6,312 bases of DNA, taken from contig JAFADT010000113.1 of the NCBI GenBank assembly GCA_023424585.1, positions 1 to 6,312 on the forward strand, in the 5' to 3' direction. A program made the translations under genes and the position numbers. The notes under the pieces were generated by a model that was given only the letters and a program-made list of their open reading frames with translations, made no database searches and was not told the DNA's origin. Positions 1-6,312 of the stretch are shown here, one piece after another. This stretch comes from Pseudomonadota bacterium (lineage in GTDB: Bacteria > Myxococcota > Myxococcia > Myxococcales > Myxococcaceae). How positions within the stretch are numbered: the stretch's first letter is position 1; each line of letters opens with the position of its first letter.

Positions 1-157
1 CCTCTACCTGGAGGTGGAGGAGTTCGTGAAGAAGACCTTCCGCCGGGGCGACCCGAAGGACTTCTTCGTCGGCGCCCGCGCCGCGCGCCTCTTCAAGGAG
101 GGCCTGGTGCTGCGCGACTCCGCCTTCCGCGGCGGCACCGTGGTGCCGCACAAGTAG
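1..157 (+). CDS. C-terminal fragment of an unrecognised protein (5' end outside window)
   Basis: Reading from base 2, an open frame of 51 codons ends at TAG 155-157. The peptide begins LYLEVEEFVKKTFRRGDP and ends RDSAFRGGTVVPHK. Every codon but a few ends in G or C, as in the neighbouring genes, which supports real coding. It is mixed basic and hydrophobic, has no membrane segment, and looks like the tail of a soluble protein. The segment FFVGARAARLFKEG is weakly reminiscent of amidohydrolase C-termini, but this is too little to assign a family. The gene converges on the minus-strand cluster with 7 bp between the two stop codons, so it is not part of that operon. The start and most of the protein lie outside the window. 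Confidence 0.65.
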   Translation, partial: LYLEVEEFVKKTFRRGDPKDFFVGARAARLFKEGLVLRDSAFRGGTVVPHK

Positions 158-164
158 CCCCGGC

Positions 165-2150
165 TCAGGCGGCGACCGCTCCCTCCCGGGAGACGGCCCC
201 CGCCGCCGGAGCGTCCGCGCCCGGCTGCGCCGCGACCCCCGCCCGGGCGCGGCGCGGCGCCAGGGCGAACGCCAGGAAGAACGGGCTGAAGAGCAGCGTG
301 GGGAACAGGAAGCGCAGGTCCGGGTTGGGCGACACCAGCACCCAGGAGGCCGCGTTGATGAGCGCGGTCTGCGCGCACCCGAGCGCCGTCAGGGAGCGCT
401 GACGCCACGTCGCCACGAGCACGCCCGCGAGCAGCAGGTACAGGGACACCGCCGGCTGCCAGAAGATGGCGCGCAGCCAGCCCGGCTCCGAGTACGTGGC
501 CCTGACGAGGTCCTCGAAGTAGCCCGGCCAGCGCGGCAACCAGGAGCGCGTCTTCAGCCCCAGGCGGTTGGGGTCGATGGTGCTGCCGCCCCAGTTGAAG
601 GGCCCTACGTACAGCAGCGAAGCGGGCGCCCAGACGTAGCGGCTGACGCAGAGCTGGTGCTCCACGAGCACCCCGGGGTGGCGCTTCGCGAAGCGCCACA
701 GCACGCCGCCCAGGTCCGCGTCACGCCCCTCCAGCTTCTCCTCGTGGGCGCCAATCGGGGAGCCGAAGATGAGGGGCCCCACGGCCTCGCAGGCGTAGCG
801 GCCGCGCCACTCCTCCAGGGGCATGAACTCCTCCAGCACCTTCACGTCCTCCGGCGGCAGGTCGCCGGAGCGGGCCGCGGCCCCCAGCCGGTGGATGGCG
901 AAGACCTGGTGCAGCATCGAGGCCGCGGGCTTCACCTTCATCACCGCGTACATCGGCACGCGGACGAGGAACACGGCGGCCACGGCGGTCACCGCCAGCA
1001 GCAGGCGCTCGCGCTTCACCCGGTAGCGCCACAGGGCCGCCACCAGCAGGGGCCCGCCCACAACGGGGCCGTTGTGCCGCAGCAGGCACAGCGCCGCCAC
1101 GCACAGCCCCAGCGCCACCGCGCCGCCCCGGCCCAGGCTCCCGGTGCGCTCCGCGCGCAGCAGGAGCAGCACGGACAGCAGGCACATCAGCGTGAAGGGG
1201 GCGTCCTTCCACACCGCGATGACGTTGATGGCCACCGCGGGCGCCAGCGCCACCCACGCGACCACGCCCCAGCGCGCCCAGGCCGGCACCCGCCAGTGGC
1301 CCAGCTCCTCCACCCCCTTGCCCACCACCACCGCGAACAGGAGGAGCTGGAGGCCGGCCACGCCGCCCAGCGACCCCGAGGGCGCCGCCATCACGCCCAT
1401 CCACCAGGTGGAGAACGCCGGGTGCCAGTCCACGTACCTGCCGTCCAGCAGCTGCTCCCACTGGGCCAGCGGGTCGAAGGACACGAGCCCCGGGAAGAAC
1501 AGCGCCCACAGGAGCCCCCACGTCAGCGCCGGGGGAGTCGCGTACTTCGCCCAGCCCGCCTGCCGCCTCGCGAAGGCCGCGGCGCGCCCCTGCCCCCAGC
1601 GCGCCTCCAGCACGAGCCACAGGAAGCCCCACGCCAGGAGCACCGCGTAGACGTCCACGCGCTCCAGGTTCCAGAGGCCGGGCGCCAGCCGGGGCACCAC
1701 GACGTGGCGCGCGTCGCCCTCCAGCCGCTGCTCGAAGGCCTGCTCCGGCCGCGCGTCGCCGAAGAGCGGGGGCGAGCGCATGGACACCCACGTCACCCGC
1801 GCGACGGGCCGGTCCGCCAGGCCCTGGAGCACCACCTCCGCGGCGCGCGTGCGCCGGGGCAGCGTGATGCGCAGCTCCTGCATCCCCTCCGGGAGGTCCT
1901 CCCCCTGCACCTGGAGCAGGTCCGCGGGCGTCAGGTCGCGCTGCTGCGGGGTGTGGCCGTCGCGCTGGAAGGACACGCGGCCCGTCAGCGGCCCGGAGAC
2001 CGCCTGGAAGCGCAGGCGCAGCTCCGTGTCCGGCCCCGCCTGGTACTTGAACAGCGGCCAGAGCGCGAGCGCCGCCACCAGGGCCAGGGCCGCGAGCTTC
2101 CAGGAACCACCACCGTGCGCCCCCCCGGGCGCGGAGTCATGTCGCGACAT
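165..2150 (-). CDS. multi-pass membrane protein, putative GT-C-type glycosyltransferase (DUF6020-like), paralogue 2
   Basis: This is a 661-residue integral membrane protein. A short N-terminus precedes membrane segment 1 (about 19-36). A hydrophilic, probably exported domain follows (about 37-165), then roughly ten further membrane segments between 166 and 402. A second large hydrophilic loop (about 403-562) comes before the last membrane segments (about 565-632) and an Ala/Arg-rich tail. Motifs shared with the upstream paralogue are FFPG (218-221), SFDPL (224-228), DWHPAF (241-246), WKDAPFT (314-320), LLRHNG (356-361), MPLEEWR, HQLCV (498-502), FWQP (563-566) and SPNPDLRFLFP (607-617). An acidic residue in the first post-helix loop plus a C-terminal DLRFLFP-like motif fits GT-C enzymes that move sugars from lipid carriers at the outer membrane face; substrate and acceptor are unknown. 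The start is well fixed: an in-frame TAG lies four codons upstream (2160-2162), and no Met follows until residue 90. Its start overlaps the preceding gene by 14 nt and has only a distant AGG (2163-2165), so translational coupling is likely. The family name is from memory; membrane localisation and paralogy are firm. Confidence 0.85.
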   Translation of the reverse strand: MSRHDSAPGGAHGGGSWKLAALALVAALALWPLFKYQAGPDTELRLRFQAVSGPLTGRVSFQRDGHTPQQRDLTPADLLQVQGEDLPEGMQELRITLPRRTRAAEVVLQGLADRPVARVTWVSMRSPPLFGDARPEQAFEQRLEGDARHVVVPRLAPGLWNLERVDVYAVLLAWGFLWLVLEARWGQGRAAAFARRQAGWAKYATPPALTWGLLWALFFPGLVSFDPLAQWEQLLDGRYVDWHPAFSTWWMGVMAAPSGSLGGVAGLQLLLFAVVVGKGVEELGHWRVPAWARWGVVAWVALAPAVAINVIAVWKDAPFTLMCLLSVLLLLRAERTGSLGRGGAVALGLCVAALCLLRHNGPVVGGPLLVAALWRYRVKRERLLLAVTAVAAVFLVRVPMYAVMKVKPAASMLHQVFAIHRLGAAARSGDLPPEDVKVLEEFMPLEEWRGRYACEAVGPLIFGSPIGAHEEKLEGRDADLGGVLWRFAKRHPGVLVEHQLCVSRYVWAPASLLYVGPFNWGGSTIDPNRLGLKTRSWLPRWPGYFEDLVRATYSEPGWLRAIFWQPAVSLYLLLAGVLVATWRQRSLTALGCAQTALINAASWVLVSPNPDLRFLFPTLLFSPFFLAFALAPRRARAGVAAQPGADAPAAGAVSREGAVAA

Positions 2151-4158
2151 TCGAGCTGTCTACCTGATGGGTCCCGGGCGCCCCACACCCCGGCGCCAGG
2201 GCGAACGCCAGCAGCAGCGGGGCCGCCAGCACCGTGGGAAAGAGGAAGCGCAGGTCCGGGTTGGGGGACAGGAGCAGCCACGCCAGGTGGTTGAGGCCGA
2301 CGGCCTGGAAGATGATCAGCGCGGCCAGCCCGCGCCTCCGCCAGGCCAGCGCGAGCCACGCCGCGAGGCAGAGGTACACCGACGGGGCCGGCTGCCAGAA
2401 GGTGGCGCGGGGCCAGCCCACCTGCGCGTAGGTGCCCACGGCGAAGTCCTCCAGGAGGGGCCGCAGCCCCGGCAGCCAGGAGTGGGGCTTCACGCCCACG
2501 CCGTTGGGGTCCACCGTGTTGCCCTTGCCGTTGAACGGCCCGATGTAGAGCGTCGACAGGACCGGGTCCCACGCGTAGCGCGTCACGCAGAGCTGGTGCC
2601 TCAGCATCGCCTCGGGGTGGCGCTTCGCGTGGTCCCAGAGCAGCCCCAGCAGCTCCAGCGCCCGGCCCTTGAGCCCCGGCCGGTCCAGCGGCGAGCCGAA
2701 GACGATGCCGGCCACGGAGTCGCAGTGATAGCGGGCGCGCCACTCCTCCAGCGGCATCAGGCTGGACAGCACGCGGGCCTCCTCGGGCGTCAGGTCCGGC
2801 GCGTTCGCGACCGCGCCCAGCCGGTGGAGGAGGAGCACCTGCGTGAGCTCCGGGGGCGGCGGCGCCACGTTCGCCGCGGAGTACAGCGGCCCGCGCACCA
2901 GCAGCACGCCGCCCACGACCACCAGCGCCGCCGTCCAGCGCGCGCGGTCCTTCGAGTAGCGCCACGCGCAGGTGGCCAGCAGGGGCACGCTGAGCACCAC
3001 CCCGTTGTGCCGCAGCAGCGTGATGCACAGCAGGAACACGCCCAGCGCCACGGCGCTCGCGCGGTCCAGCCGCCCCCGGCGCTCCGTGCGCAGCAGCACC
3101 CAGACGGTGCCCAGGCACGCCGCCGTGAACGGCGCGTCCTTCCACGCCGCGATGACGTTGGTGCTCACCGCGGGGGACAGCGAGGCCCAGGCGACCACGG
3201 CCCACCGCGCCCACGCGGGCACCCGCCACTGCTCCAGCTCCTCCAGCGCCTTGCCCAGCAGCGCCGCGAACAGCGCCGCCTGCGCCAGCCCCACCGCCGC
3301 CAGCGAGCCGAACGGCCCGCCGATGAGCCACAGGTAGGCCGTGTGGAACACGGGATGCCAGTCCTCGAACTGCCCCGTGCGCAGCTGGAGCCATTGGATC
3401 AGCGGGTCGTAGGAGAGGATCCCCGGGAAGAACGCCAGCCACCACAGCGACCAGGCCACGAGCGGAGCCACCGCGTAGCGGGCCCAGCGGCCCTGGCGCC
3501 TCGCGAAGGCCGCCGCCCTCCCCTCCCCCCAGCGCGCCGCCAGGAGCAGCCAGGCCAGCGCCCACGTCACCCCGCCGAAGAGCAGGTCCGCGGTGTCCAC
3601 GTTCCAGGGCCCCGGCCGCAGCCGGTCCACGCGCACGGTGCGCGAGCCGTCCGGGTTCAATGCGTCCTCGAAGGGCAGCGGCCGCACCCCAGGCCCGCTC
3701 AACACGCTCCCGCGCAGCGGCACCCACGTCACCTCGAGGATGGGGCGGTCCTCCATCTTCCACAGCGTCAGCTCCGCGCGCCGCGAGTCGCGCGGCAGCG
3801 GGATGCGCACCTCCTGGAGGCCCTCCGGGATGCCGTCCTCCAGCACCTGCGTCAGGTCCTCCTCGGTGAGGGGCCGGGACTCGGGCGGGCCGCCCCGGCT
3901 GGAGGTGGTGACCTGCCCCGTGAGGCCCCAGCCCACCTTCGCGAAGCGCACGCGCAGCTCGCTCTGGGGCCCCAGCGCGAGCTTGAACGCGGGCCAGAGC
4001 GCGAGCGTCAGGCCCAGCGCGATCCACTTCAGCCAGGCGCTGGGAGCCCGGCGCGCGCGGGGCTCGGGCGGCGTGCCCTCGGGAGGGGGCGCCACGGGCA
4101 TGGGAGGGCCGGCCTGCGTCTCCCCCCCCAGGGGACTCGGGTCATTGACGGAGGCCAT
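2137..4158 (-). CDS. multi-pass membrane protein, putative GT-C-type glycosyltransferase (DUF6020-like), paralogue 1
   Basis: This is a 673-residue integral membrane protein. Residues 1-43 form a Pro/Gly-rich, probably cytoplasmic tail ending in basic residues (RARR, 34-37), which puts the N-terminus inside by the positive-inside rule. Membrane segment 1 (about 44-61) precedes an exported-looking domain (62-189) containing LTGQV and EGLQEVRIPLP. Membrane segments then run from about 190 to 424, followed by a large loop (425-586) and final segments (about 588-655). Motifs are FFPG (243-246), SYDPL (249-253), DWHPVF (266-271), WKDAPFT (339-345), LLRHNG (381-386), HQLCV (521-525), FWQP (587-590) and SPNPDLRFLFP (631-641). 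All recur in the next gene; the last 28-residue stretch around DLRFLFP has 22 identities. By analogy with GT-C enzymes it may transfer a sugar on the outer face of the inner membrane, or act as a polymerase-like enzyme; this is inference. The start ATG (4156-4158) has GGTGAG (4167-4172) eight bases upstream. The gene begins 15 nt after the prfC stop, which implies an operon. Confidence 0.85.
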   Translation of the reverse strand: MASVNDPSPLGGETQAGPPMPVAPPPEGTPPEPRARRAPSAWLKWIALGLTLALWPAFKLALGPQSELRVRFAKVGWGLTGQVTTSSRGGPPESRPLTEEDLTQVLEDGIPEGLQEVRIPLPRDSRRAELTLWKMEDRPILEVTWVPLRGSVLSGPGVRPLPFEDALNPDGSRTVRVDRLRPGPWNVDTADLLFGGVTWALAWLLLAARWGEGRAAAFARRQGRWARYAVAPLVAWSLWWLAFFPGILSYDPLIQWLQLRTGQFEDWHPVFHTAYLWLIGGPFGSLAAVGLAQAALFAALLGKALEELEQWRVPAWARWAVVAWASLSPAVSTNVIAAWKDAPFTAACLGTVWVLLRTERRGRLDRASAVALGVFLLCITLLRHNGVVLSVPLLATCAWRYSKDRARWTAALVVVGGVLLVRGPLYSAANVAPPPPELTQVLLLHRLGAVANAPDLTPEEARVLSSLMPLEEWRARYHCDSVAGIVFGSPLDRPGLKGRALELLGLLWDHAKRHPEAMLRHQLCVTRYAWDPVLSTLYIGPFNGKGNTVDPNGVGVKPHSWLPGLRPLLEDFAVGTYAQVGWPRATFWQPAPSVYLCLAAWLALAWRRRGLAALIIFQAVGLNHLAWLLLSPNPDLRFLFPTVLAAPLLLAFALAPGCGAPGTHQVDSSNVAT
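2139..2150. repeat. perfect 12-bp palindrome on the stop/start overlap of the two membrane genes
   Basis: ATGTCGCGACAT is its own reverse complement. On the minus strand its first three bases are the start codon of paralogue 2, and its last bases run into the TGA (2137-2139) that ends paralogue 1. It does not extend further: the flanking bases (C 2138, T 2151) do not pair. As RNA it could form only a weak 4-bp hairpin, so if it has a role, a DNA-binding site or a coupling signal is more plausible than a terminator. It may be accidental. Confidence 0.5.
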
Positions 4159-4166
4159 GTGCCGGT

Positions 4167-4172
4167 CTCACC
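4167..4172 (-). promoter_or_regulatory. ribosome binding site of membrane paralogue 1
   Basis: Read on the minus strand, GGTGAG sits eight bases before the ATG at 4156-4158. It lies within the 15-nt gap after the prfC stop codon and is one base off a GGAG-type core. It supports the chosen start and suggests that this gene can initiate on its own, unlike the overlapping gene downstream. Confidence 0.5.
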
Positions 4173-4173
4173 G

Positions 4174-5802
4174 TCAGCTGCCGGTCGCGGCCGGCGCGGA
4201 CTGGCGCAGGAGCGGCGCCTCGGAGACGAACTTCAGCTCCGGGTGCTTCTCCTCGGCGTGCTGGAGCGCCCAGTCGTCGCGGAAGAGCACCAGGGGCAGC
4301 CCGTCGCGGTCCTGCACCGTCTGACGGTTGCCTTCCCAGTCGAACGACTTGGGGTCGAAGCTCGCGCCCACCACCCAGCGGGCGTGGCTGAAGGGCAGCC
4401 GGTCCAGGGCGATCTTCGCGCCGTACTCATGCTCCAGGCGGTACTGGAGCACCTCGAACTGGAGGGCGCCCACCACGCCGACGATGGGGTCCTTCATGCC
4501 CATGGCGAGCTGCTGGAAGATCTGCACCGTGCCCTCTTCCGACAGCTGCTCCAGGCCCTTCTCCATCTGCTTGCGGCGCAGGGGGTCCTTGGAGCGCACC
4601 ACCGCGAAGAACTCCGGGCTGAAGCGCGGCACGCCCTCGAACACCACGTCCTGCGCCCCCTCCGCCAGCGAGTCGCCGATGCGGTACTGCCCCGGGTCGA
4701 ACAGGCCGATGACGTCTCCCGGCCACGCGTCCTCGATGGAGGTGCGCTCGGCGGCCATGAACTGGCTGGGCTTGGCGAGCCGCACCTCCTTGCCCAGCCG
4801 CGAGTGGAAGGCGCTCATGCCCTTCACGTAGCGGCCGGACACCACGCGCATGAACGCGATGCGGTCGCGGTGCGAGGGGTCCATGTTCGCCTGGATCTTG
4901 AAGACGAAGCCCGCGAACTTCGGGTTCGTCGGCTCGCGCGGGCCCTGCGTGGTGGGGCGCGACGTGGGCGCGGGCGCCAGGTCCAGGAACGCGTCCAGGA
5001 AGGGGCGCACGCCGAAGTTGGTCATCGCGCTGCCGAAGAACATGGGCGACAGCTGCCCCGCGTCCGACTTCTCGCGCGTGAACTGGTCCCCGCCGATGTC
5101 CAACAGCTCGATGTCCTCGTGGAGCTTCGCCAGCTCGGCGTCGGTGAGCACCGTCTTGATCTCGGGCGAGTCGATGGACACCGAGCGCTCCGACACCTCC
5201 GACTCGCCGTGCGAGCCCTCCGTGGAGAACACGTGCACCACGCGCGCCTGCCGGTCGTAGACGCCCCGGAACTCCGGCCCCATGCCAATGGGCCAGTTCA
5301 TCGGGTACGAGCGGATGCCCAGCACCTGCTCCAGCTCGTTCATCAGGTCCAGCGGCTCGCGGCCGAAGCGGTCCAGCTTGTTGACGAAGGTGAAGATGGG
5401 GATGCCGCGCATGCGGCACACCTTGAAGAGCTTCTTCGTCTGGGGCTCCACGCCCTTCGCCGCGTCGATGAGCATCACCGCCGCGTCCGCCGCGGACAGC
5501 GTGCGGTAGGTGTCCTCGGAGAAGTCCTGGTGGCCCGGGGTGTCCAGCAGGTTCACCGCGTGGTCGCGGTAGCTGAACTGGAGCACGGACGAGGTGACGG
5601 AGATGCCGCGCTCCTTCTCCAGCTCCATCCAGTCGCTGGTCGCGTGGCGCCGCGCCCGCTTGGCCTTCACGCTGCCGGCCAGGTGGATGGCGCCGCCGTA
5701 GAGCAGCAGCTTCTCCGTCAGGGTTGTCTTTCCCGCGTCGGGGTGGGAGATGATGGCGAAGGTCCGTCGCCGGGCGACCTCCCTCTCGAGCTCGTTGGCC
5801 AT
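4174..5802 (-). CDS. prfC: peptide chain release factor 3 (RF3), GTPase
   Basis: RF3 is a cytoplasmic translational GTPase that binds the ribosome after peptide release and drives RF1/RF2 off, recycling them. The product is 542 residues, close to the 529 of E. coli RF3. The full GTPase set is visible: P-loop SHPDAGKTT (19-27), switch region with [10 protein letters not shown] (63-72), [16 protein letters not shown] (87-102), [10 protein letters not shown] (141-150) and GSAMTNFGV (257-265). The segment with [16 protein letters not shown] is typical of RF3 and separates it from EF-G. Domains II and III follow, with [23 protein letters not shown] (302-324) and [21 protein letters not shown] (441-461). 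The start is ATG 5800-5802, giving [15 protein letters not shown]. The frame stays open for 50 more codons upstream (to 5952), but that extension resembles no RF3 and would overlap the divergent gene. No strong Shine-Dalgarno precedes the chosen ATG. It heads the likely operon with the two membrane genes, and no key residue is missing. Confidence 0.97.
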   Translation of the reverse strand: MANELEREVARRRTFAIISHPDAGKTTLTEKLLLYGGAIHLAGSVKAKRARRHATSDWMELEKERGISVTSSVLQFSYRDHAVNLLDTPGHQDFSEDTYRTLSAADAAVMLIDAAKGVEPQTKKLFKVCRMRGIPIFTFVNKLDRFGREPLDLMNELEQVLGIRSYPMNWPIGMGPEFRGVYDRQARVVHVFSTEGSHGESEVSERSVSIDSPEIKTVLTDAELAKLHEDIELLDIGGDQFTREKSDAGQLSPMFFGSAMTNFGVRPFLDAFLDLAPAPTSRPTTQGPREPTNPKFAGFVFKIQANMDPSHRDRIAFMRVVSGRYVKGMSAFHSRLGKEVRLAKPSQFMAAERTSIEDAWPGDVIGLFDPGQYRIGDSLAEGAQDVVFEGVPRFSPEFFAVVRSKDPLRRKQMEKGLEQLSEEGTVQIFQQLAMGMKDPIVGVVGALQFEVLQYRLEHEYGAKIALDRLPFSHARWVVGASFDPKSFDWEGNRQTVQDRDGLPLVLFRDDWALQHAEEKHPELKFVSEAPLLRQSAPAATGS

Positions 5803-5923
5803 GATCCGAGGCCAACTATCACGGGCGGTCGTTCCTTGCAGCTTCGCAAGCAGCGCCCGGAGGTCCGGCCGGGCTCCGGCCCGCCGGGGCAGCCCTCCCC
5901 CAGGCCCCCACCGGAGCCCCGCC
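5803..5923. other. divergent intergenic region between prfC and the RidA-family gene
   Basis: These 121 bp must hold the promoters for both the leftward prfC operon and the rightward RidA-family gene, unless transcription of either starts elsewhere. Two short inverted repeats are visible. One has arms CTTGC 5835-5839 and GCAAG 5846-5850 around a 6-base spacer; the other has arms 5867-5872 and 5876-5881 (GGCCGG/CCGGCC) around 3 bases. The second could easily arise by chance in such GC-rich DNA. I see no convincing -35/-10 pair on either strand, which is common for high-GC genomes whose promoters deviate from the E. coli consensus. Confidence 0.5.
5913..5916 (+). promoter_or_regulatory. ribosome binding site of the RidA-family gene
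   Basis: GGAG lies seven bases before ATG 5924-5926. Motif and spacing are good, and the site settles the start codon used for the RidA-family gene. Confidence 0.6.
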
Positions 5924-6312
5924 ATGCAGCGCATCCTCCATGCCACCGGCACCCCCTGGGAGCCCCGGGTGGGCTACTCGCGGGCCGTGCGCGCGGGCCC
6001 CTTCGTGGCCGTCTCCGGCACCACCGCCACGGGCCCGGACGGCCAGCTCGTGGGGGAGGGGGACGCGTACCGGCAGGCGGCCCAGGCGCTGGCCAACCTC
6101 CGCGCCGCCCTGGAGGCGGTGGGGGCCCGGCTGGAGGACGTGGTGCGCACGCGCATGTACGTCACCGACATCTCCCGCTGGGTGGAGGTGGGCCGCGCCC
6201 ACGGCGAGGTGTTCGCGGCCATCCGCCCCGCCACCTCCATGGTGGAGGTGCGGGCGCTCATCGACCCGCGGATGCTGGTGGAGATCGAGGCGGACGCCGT
6301 GGTGGCGTCCGC
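5924..6312 (+). CDS. RidA (YjgF/YER057c/UK114) family protein, lacking the RidA active-site Arg; 3' end outside window
   Basis: The open frame from ATG 5924 gives 129 residues to the window edge without a stop. RidA family members are usually about 125-135 residues, so only a few residues are probably missing. Family features are [20 protein letters not shown] (30-49), [32 protein letters not shown] (51-82), where the helix leads into the conserved V.VTD strand, [16 protein letters not shown] (94-109) and the closing VEIEADAVV (119-127). Such proteins form trimers with active sites at the subunit interfaces; RidA itself hydrolyses reactive enamine/imine intermediates from PLP enzymes. In RidA the PARS motif carries the Arg (Arg105 in E. 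coli) that binds the substrate carboxylate. Here the motif is PATS, with Thr104 in that place, as in Rid subgroups without demonstrated imine deaminase activity. I therefore assign the family but not RidA function. GGAG precedes the start at good spacing, and the gene diverges from prfC. Confidence 0.9.
   Translation, partial: MQRILHATGTPWEPRVGYSRAVRAGPFVAVSGTTATGPDGQLVGEGDAYRQAAQALANLRAALEAVGARLEDVVRTRMYVTDISRWVEVGRAHGEVFAAIRPATSMVEVRALIDPRMLVEIEADAVVAS

Noticed and set aside
183..192. Palindrome CTCCCGGGAG near the end of paralogue 2
   Set aside because: It lies inside the coding region (Ser-Arg-Glu codons near the C-terminus), has no loop and no T-tract, so it is not a terminator.
657..2294. 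Long plus-strand open frame of 545 codons opposite paralogue 2
   Set aside because: Its product is a His/Arg/Gln/Pro-rich string without domains. The minus-strand frame over the same bases gives a coherent membrane protein matching its paralogue. Such antisense frames are usual in very GC-rich genes.
1985..4027. Minus-strand open frame of 680 codons overlapping paralogue 1 in another frame
   Set aside because: It yields Ala/Gly/Arg-rich low-complexity protein, while the true frame has conserved motifs and membrane segments.
3593..4324. Plus-strand open frame of 243 codons running across the prfC/paralogue 1 junction
   Set aside because: It is Ser/Arg/Pro-rich, has no recognisable domain and lies antisense to two well-supported genes.
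5815..5820. GATAGT on the minus strand as a -10 box for prfC
   Set aside because: No acceptable -35 hexamer occurs 16-18 bases upstream, and transcription would start almost at the start codon.
5867..5881. GC-rich hairpin (6-bp arms, 3-base loop) as a terminator or operator
   Set aside because: There is no T-tract, and arms made only of G and C arise often by chance at this composition.
5803..5952. 50-residue N-terminal extension of prfC from an upstream ATG at 5952
   Set aside because: RF3 proteins start close to the P-loop, and [15 protein letters not shown] is the usual kind of start. The extension has no family similarity and would overlap the RidA-family gene start.

Overview
This 6.3 kb window is very GC-rich chromosomal DNA with strong G/C preference at third codon positions. 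That composition, and the kinds of genes present, suggest a myxobacterium-like (Myxococcota) or similar high-GC genome; this is an inference from style, not from a marker gene. Nothing points to a phage, plasmid, insertion sequence, CRISPR array or RNA gene.

Layout, left to right. Positions 1-157 (+) are the last 51 codons of a gene that starts outside the window and that I do not recognise. It converges, with only 7 bp between stop codons, on a minus-strand gene cluster filling 165-5802. Read in its own direction, the cluster is prfC (5802-4174), encoding peptide chain release factor 3, a ribosome-associated GTPase. Fifteen bases later comes a 673-residue multi-pass membrane protein (4158-2137), which overlaps by 14 nt a second membrane protein of 661 residues (2150-165). 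The two membrane proteins are clear tandem paralogues. Their layout and motifs resemble large GT-C-type integral-membrane glycosyltransferases; they look most like the DUF6020-type group, but that family name is from memory and unverified. Divergent from prfC, across a 121 bp intergenic region, a RidA/YjgF-family gene starts at 5924 (+) and runs off the right edge nearly complete.

How the genes may work together. The tight spacing suggests prfC and the two membrane genes are co-transcribed and that the second membrane gene depends on translational coupling. A functional link between a translation-termination GTPase and two putative envelope glycosyltransferases is not obvious, so the arrangement may only reflect shared transcription. 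The points most worth a second look are the duplicated membrane proteins (an uncharacterised N-terminal exported domain, and a conserved pair of cysteines in a large outer loop), the palindrome lying on the stop/start overlap, and the RidA-like protein with Thr where RidA has its substrate-binding Arg.
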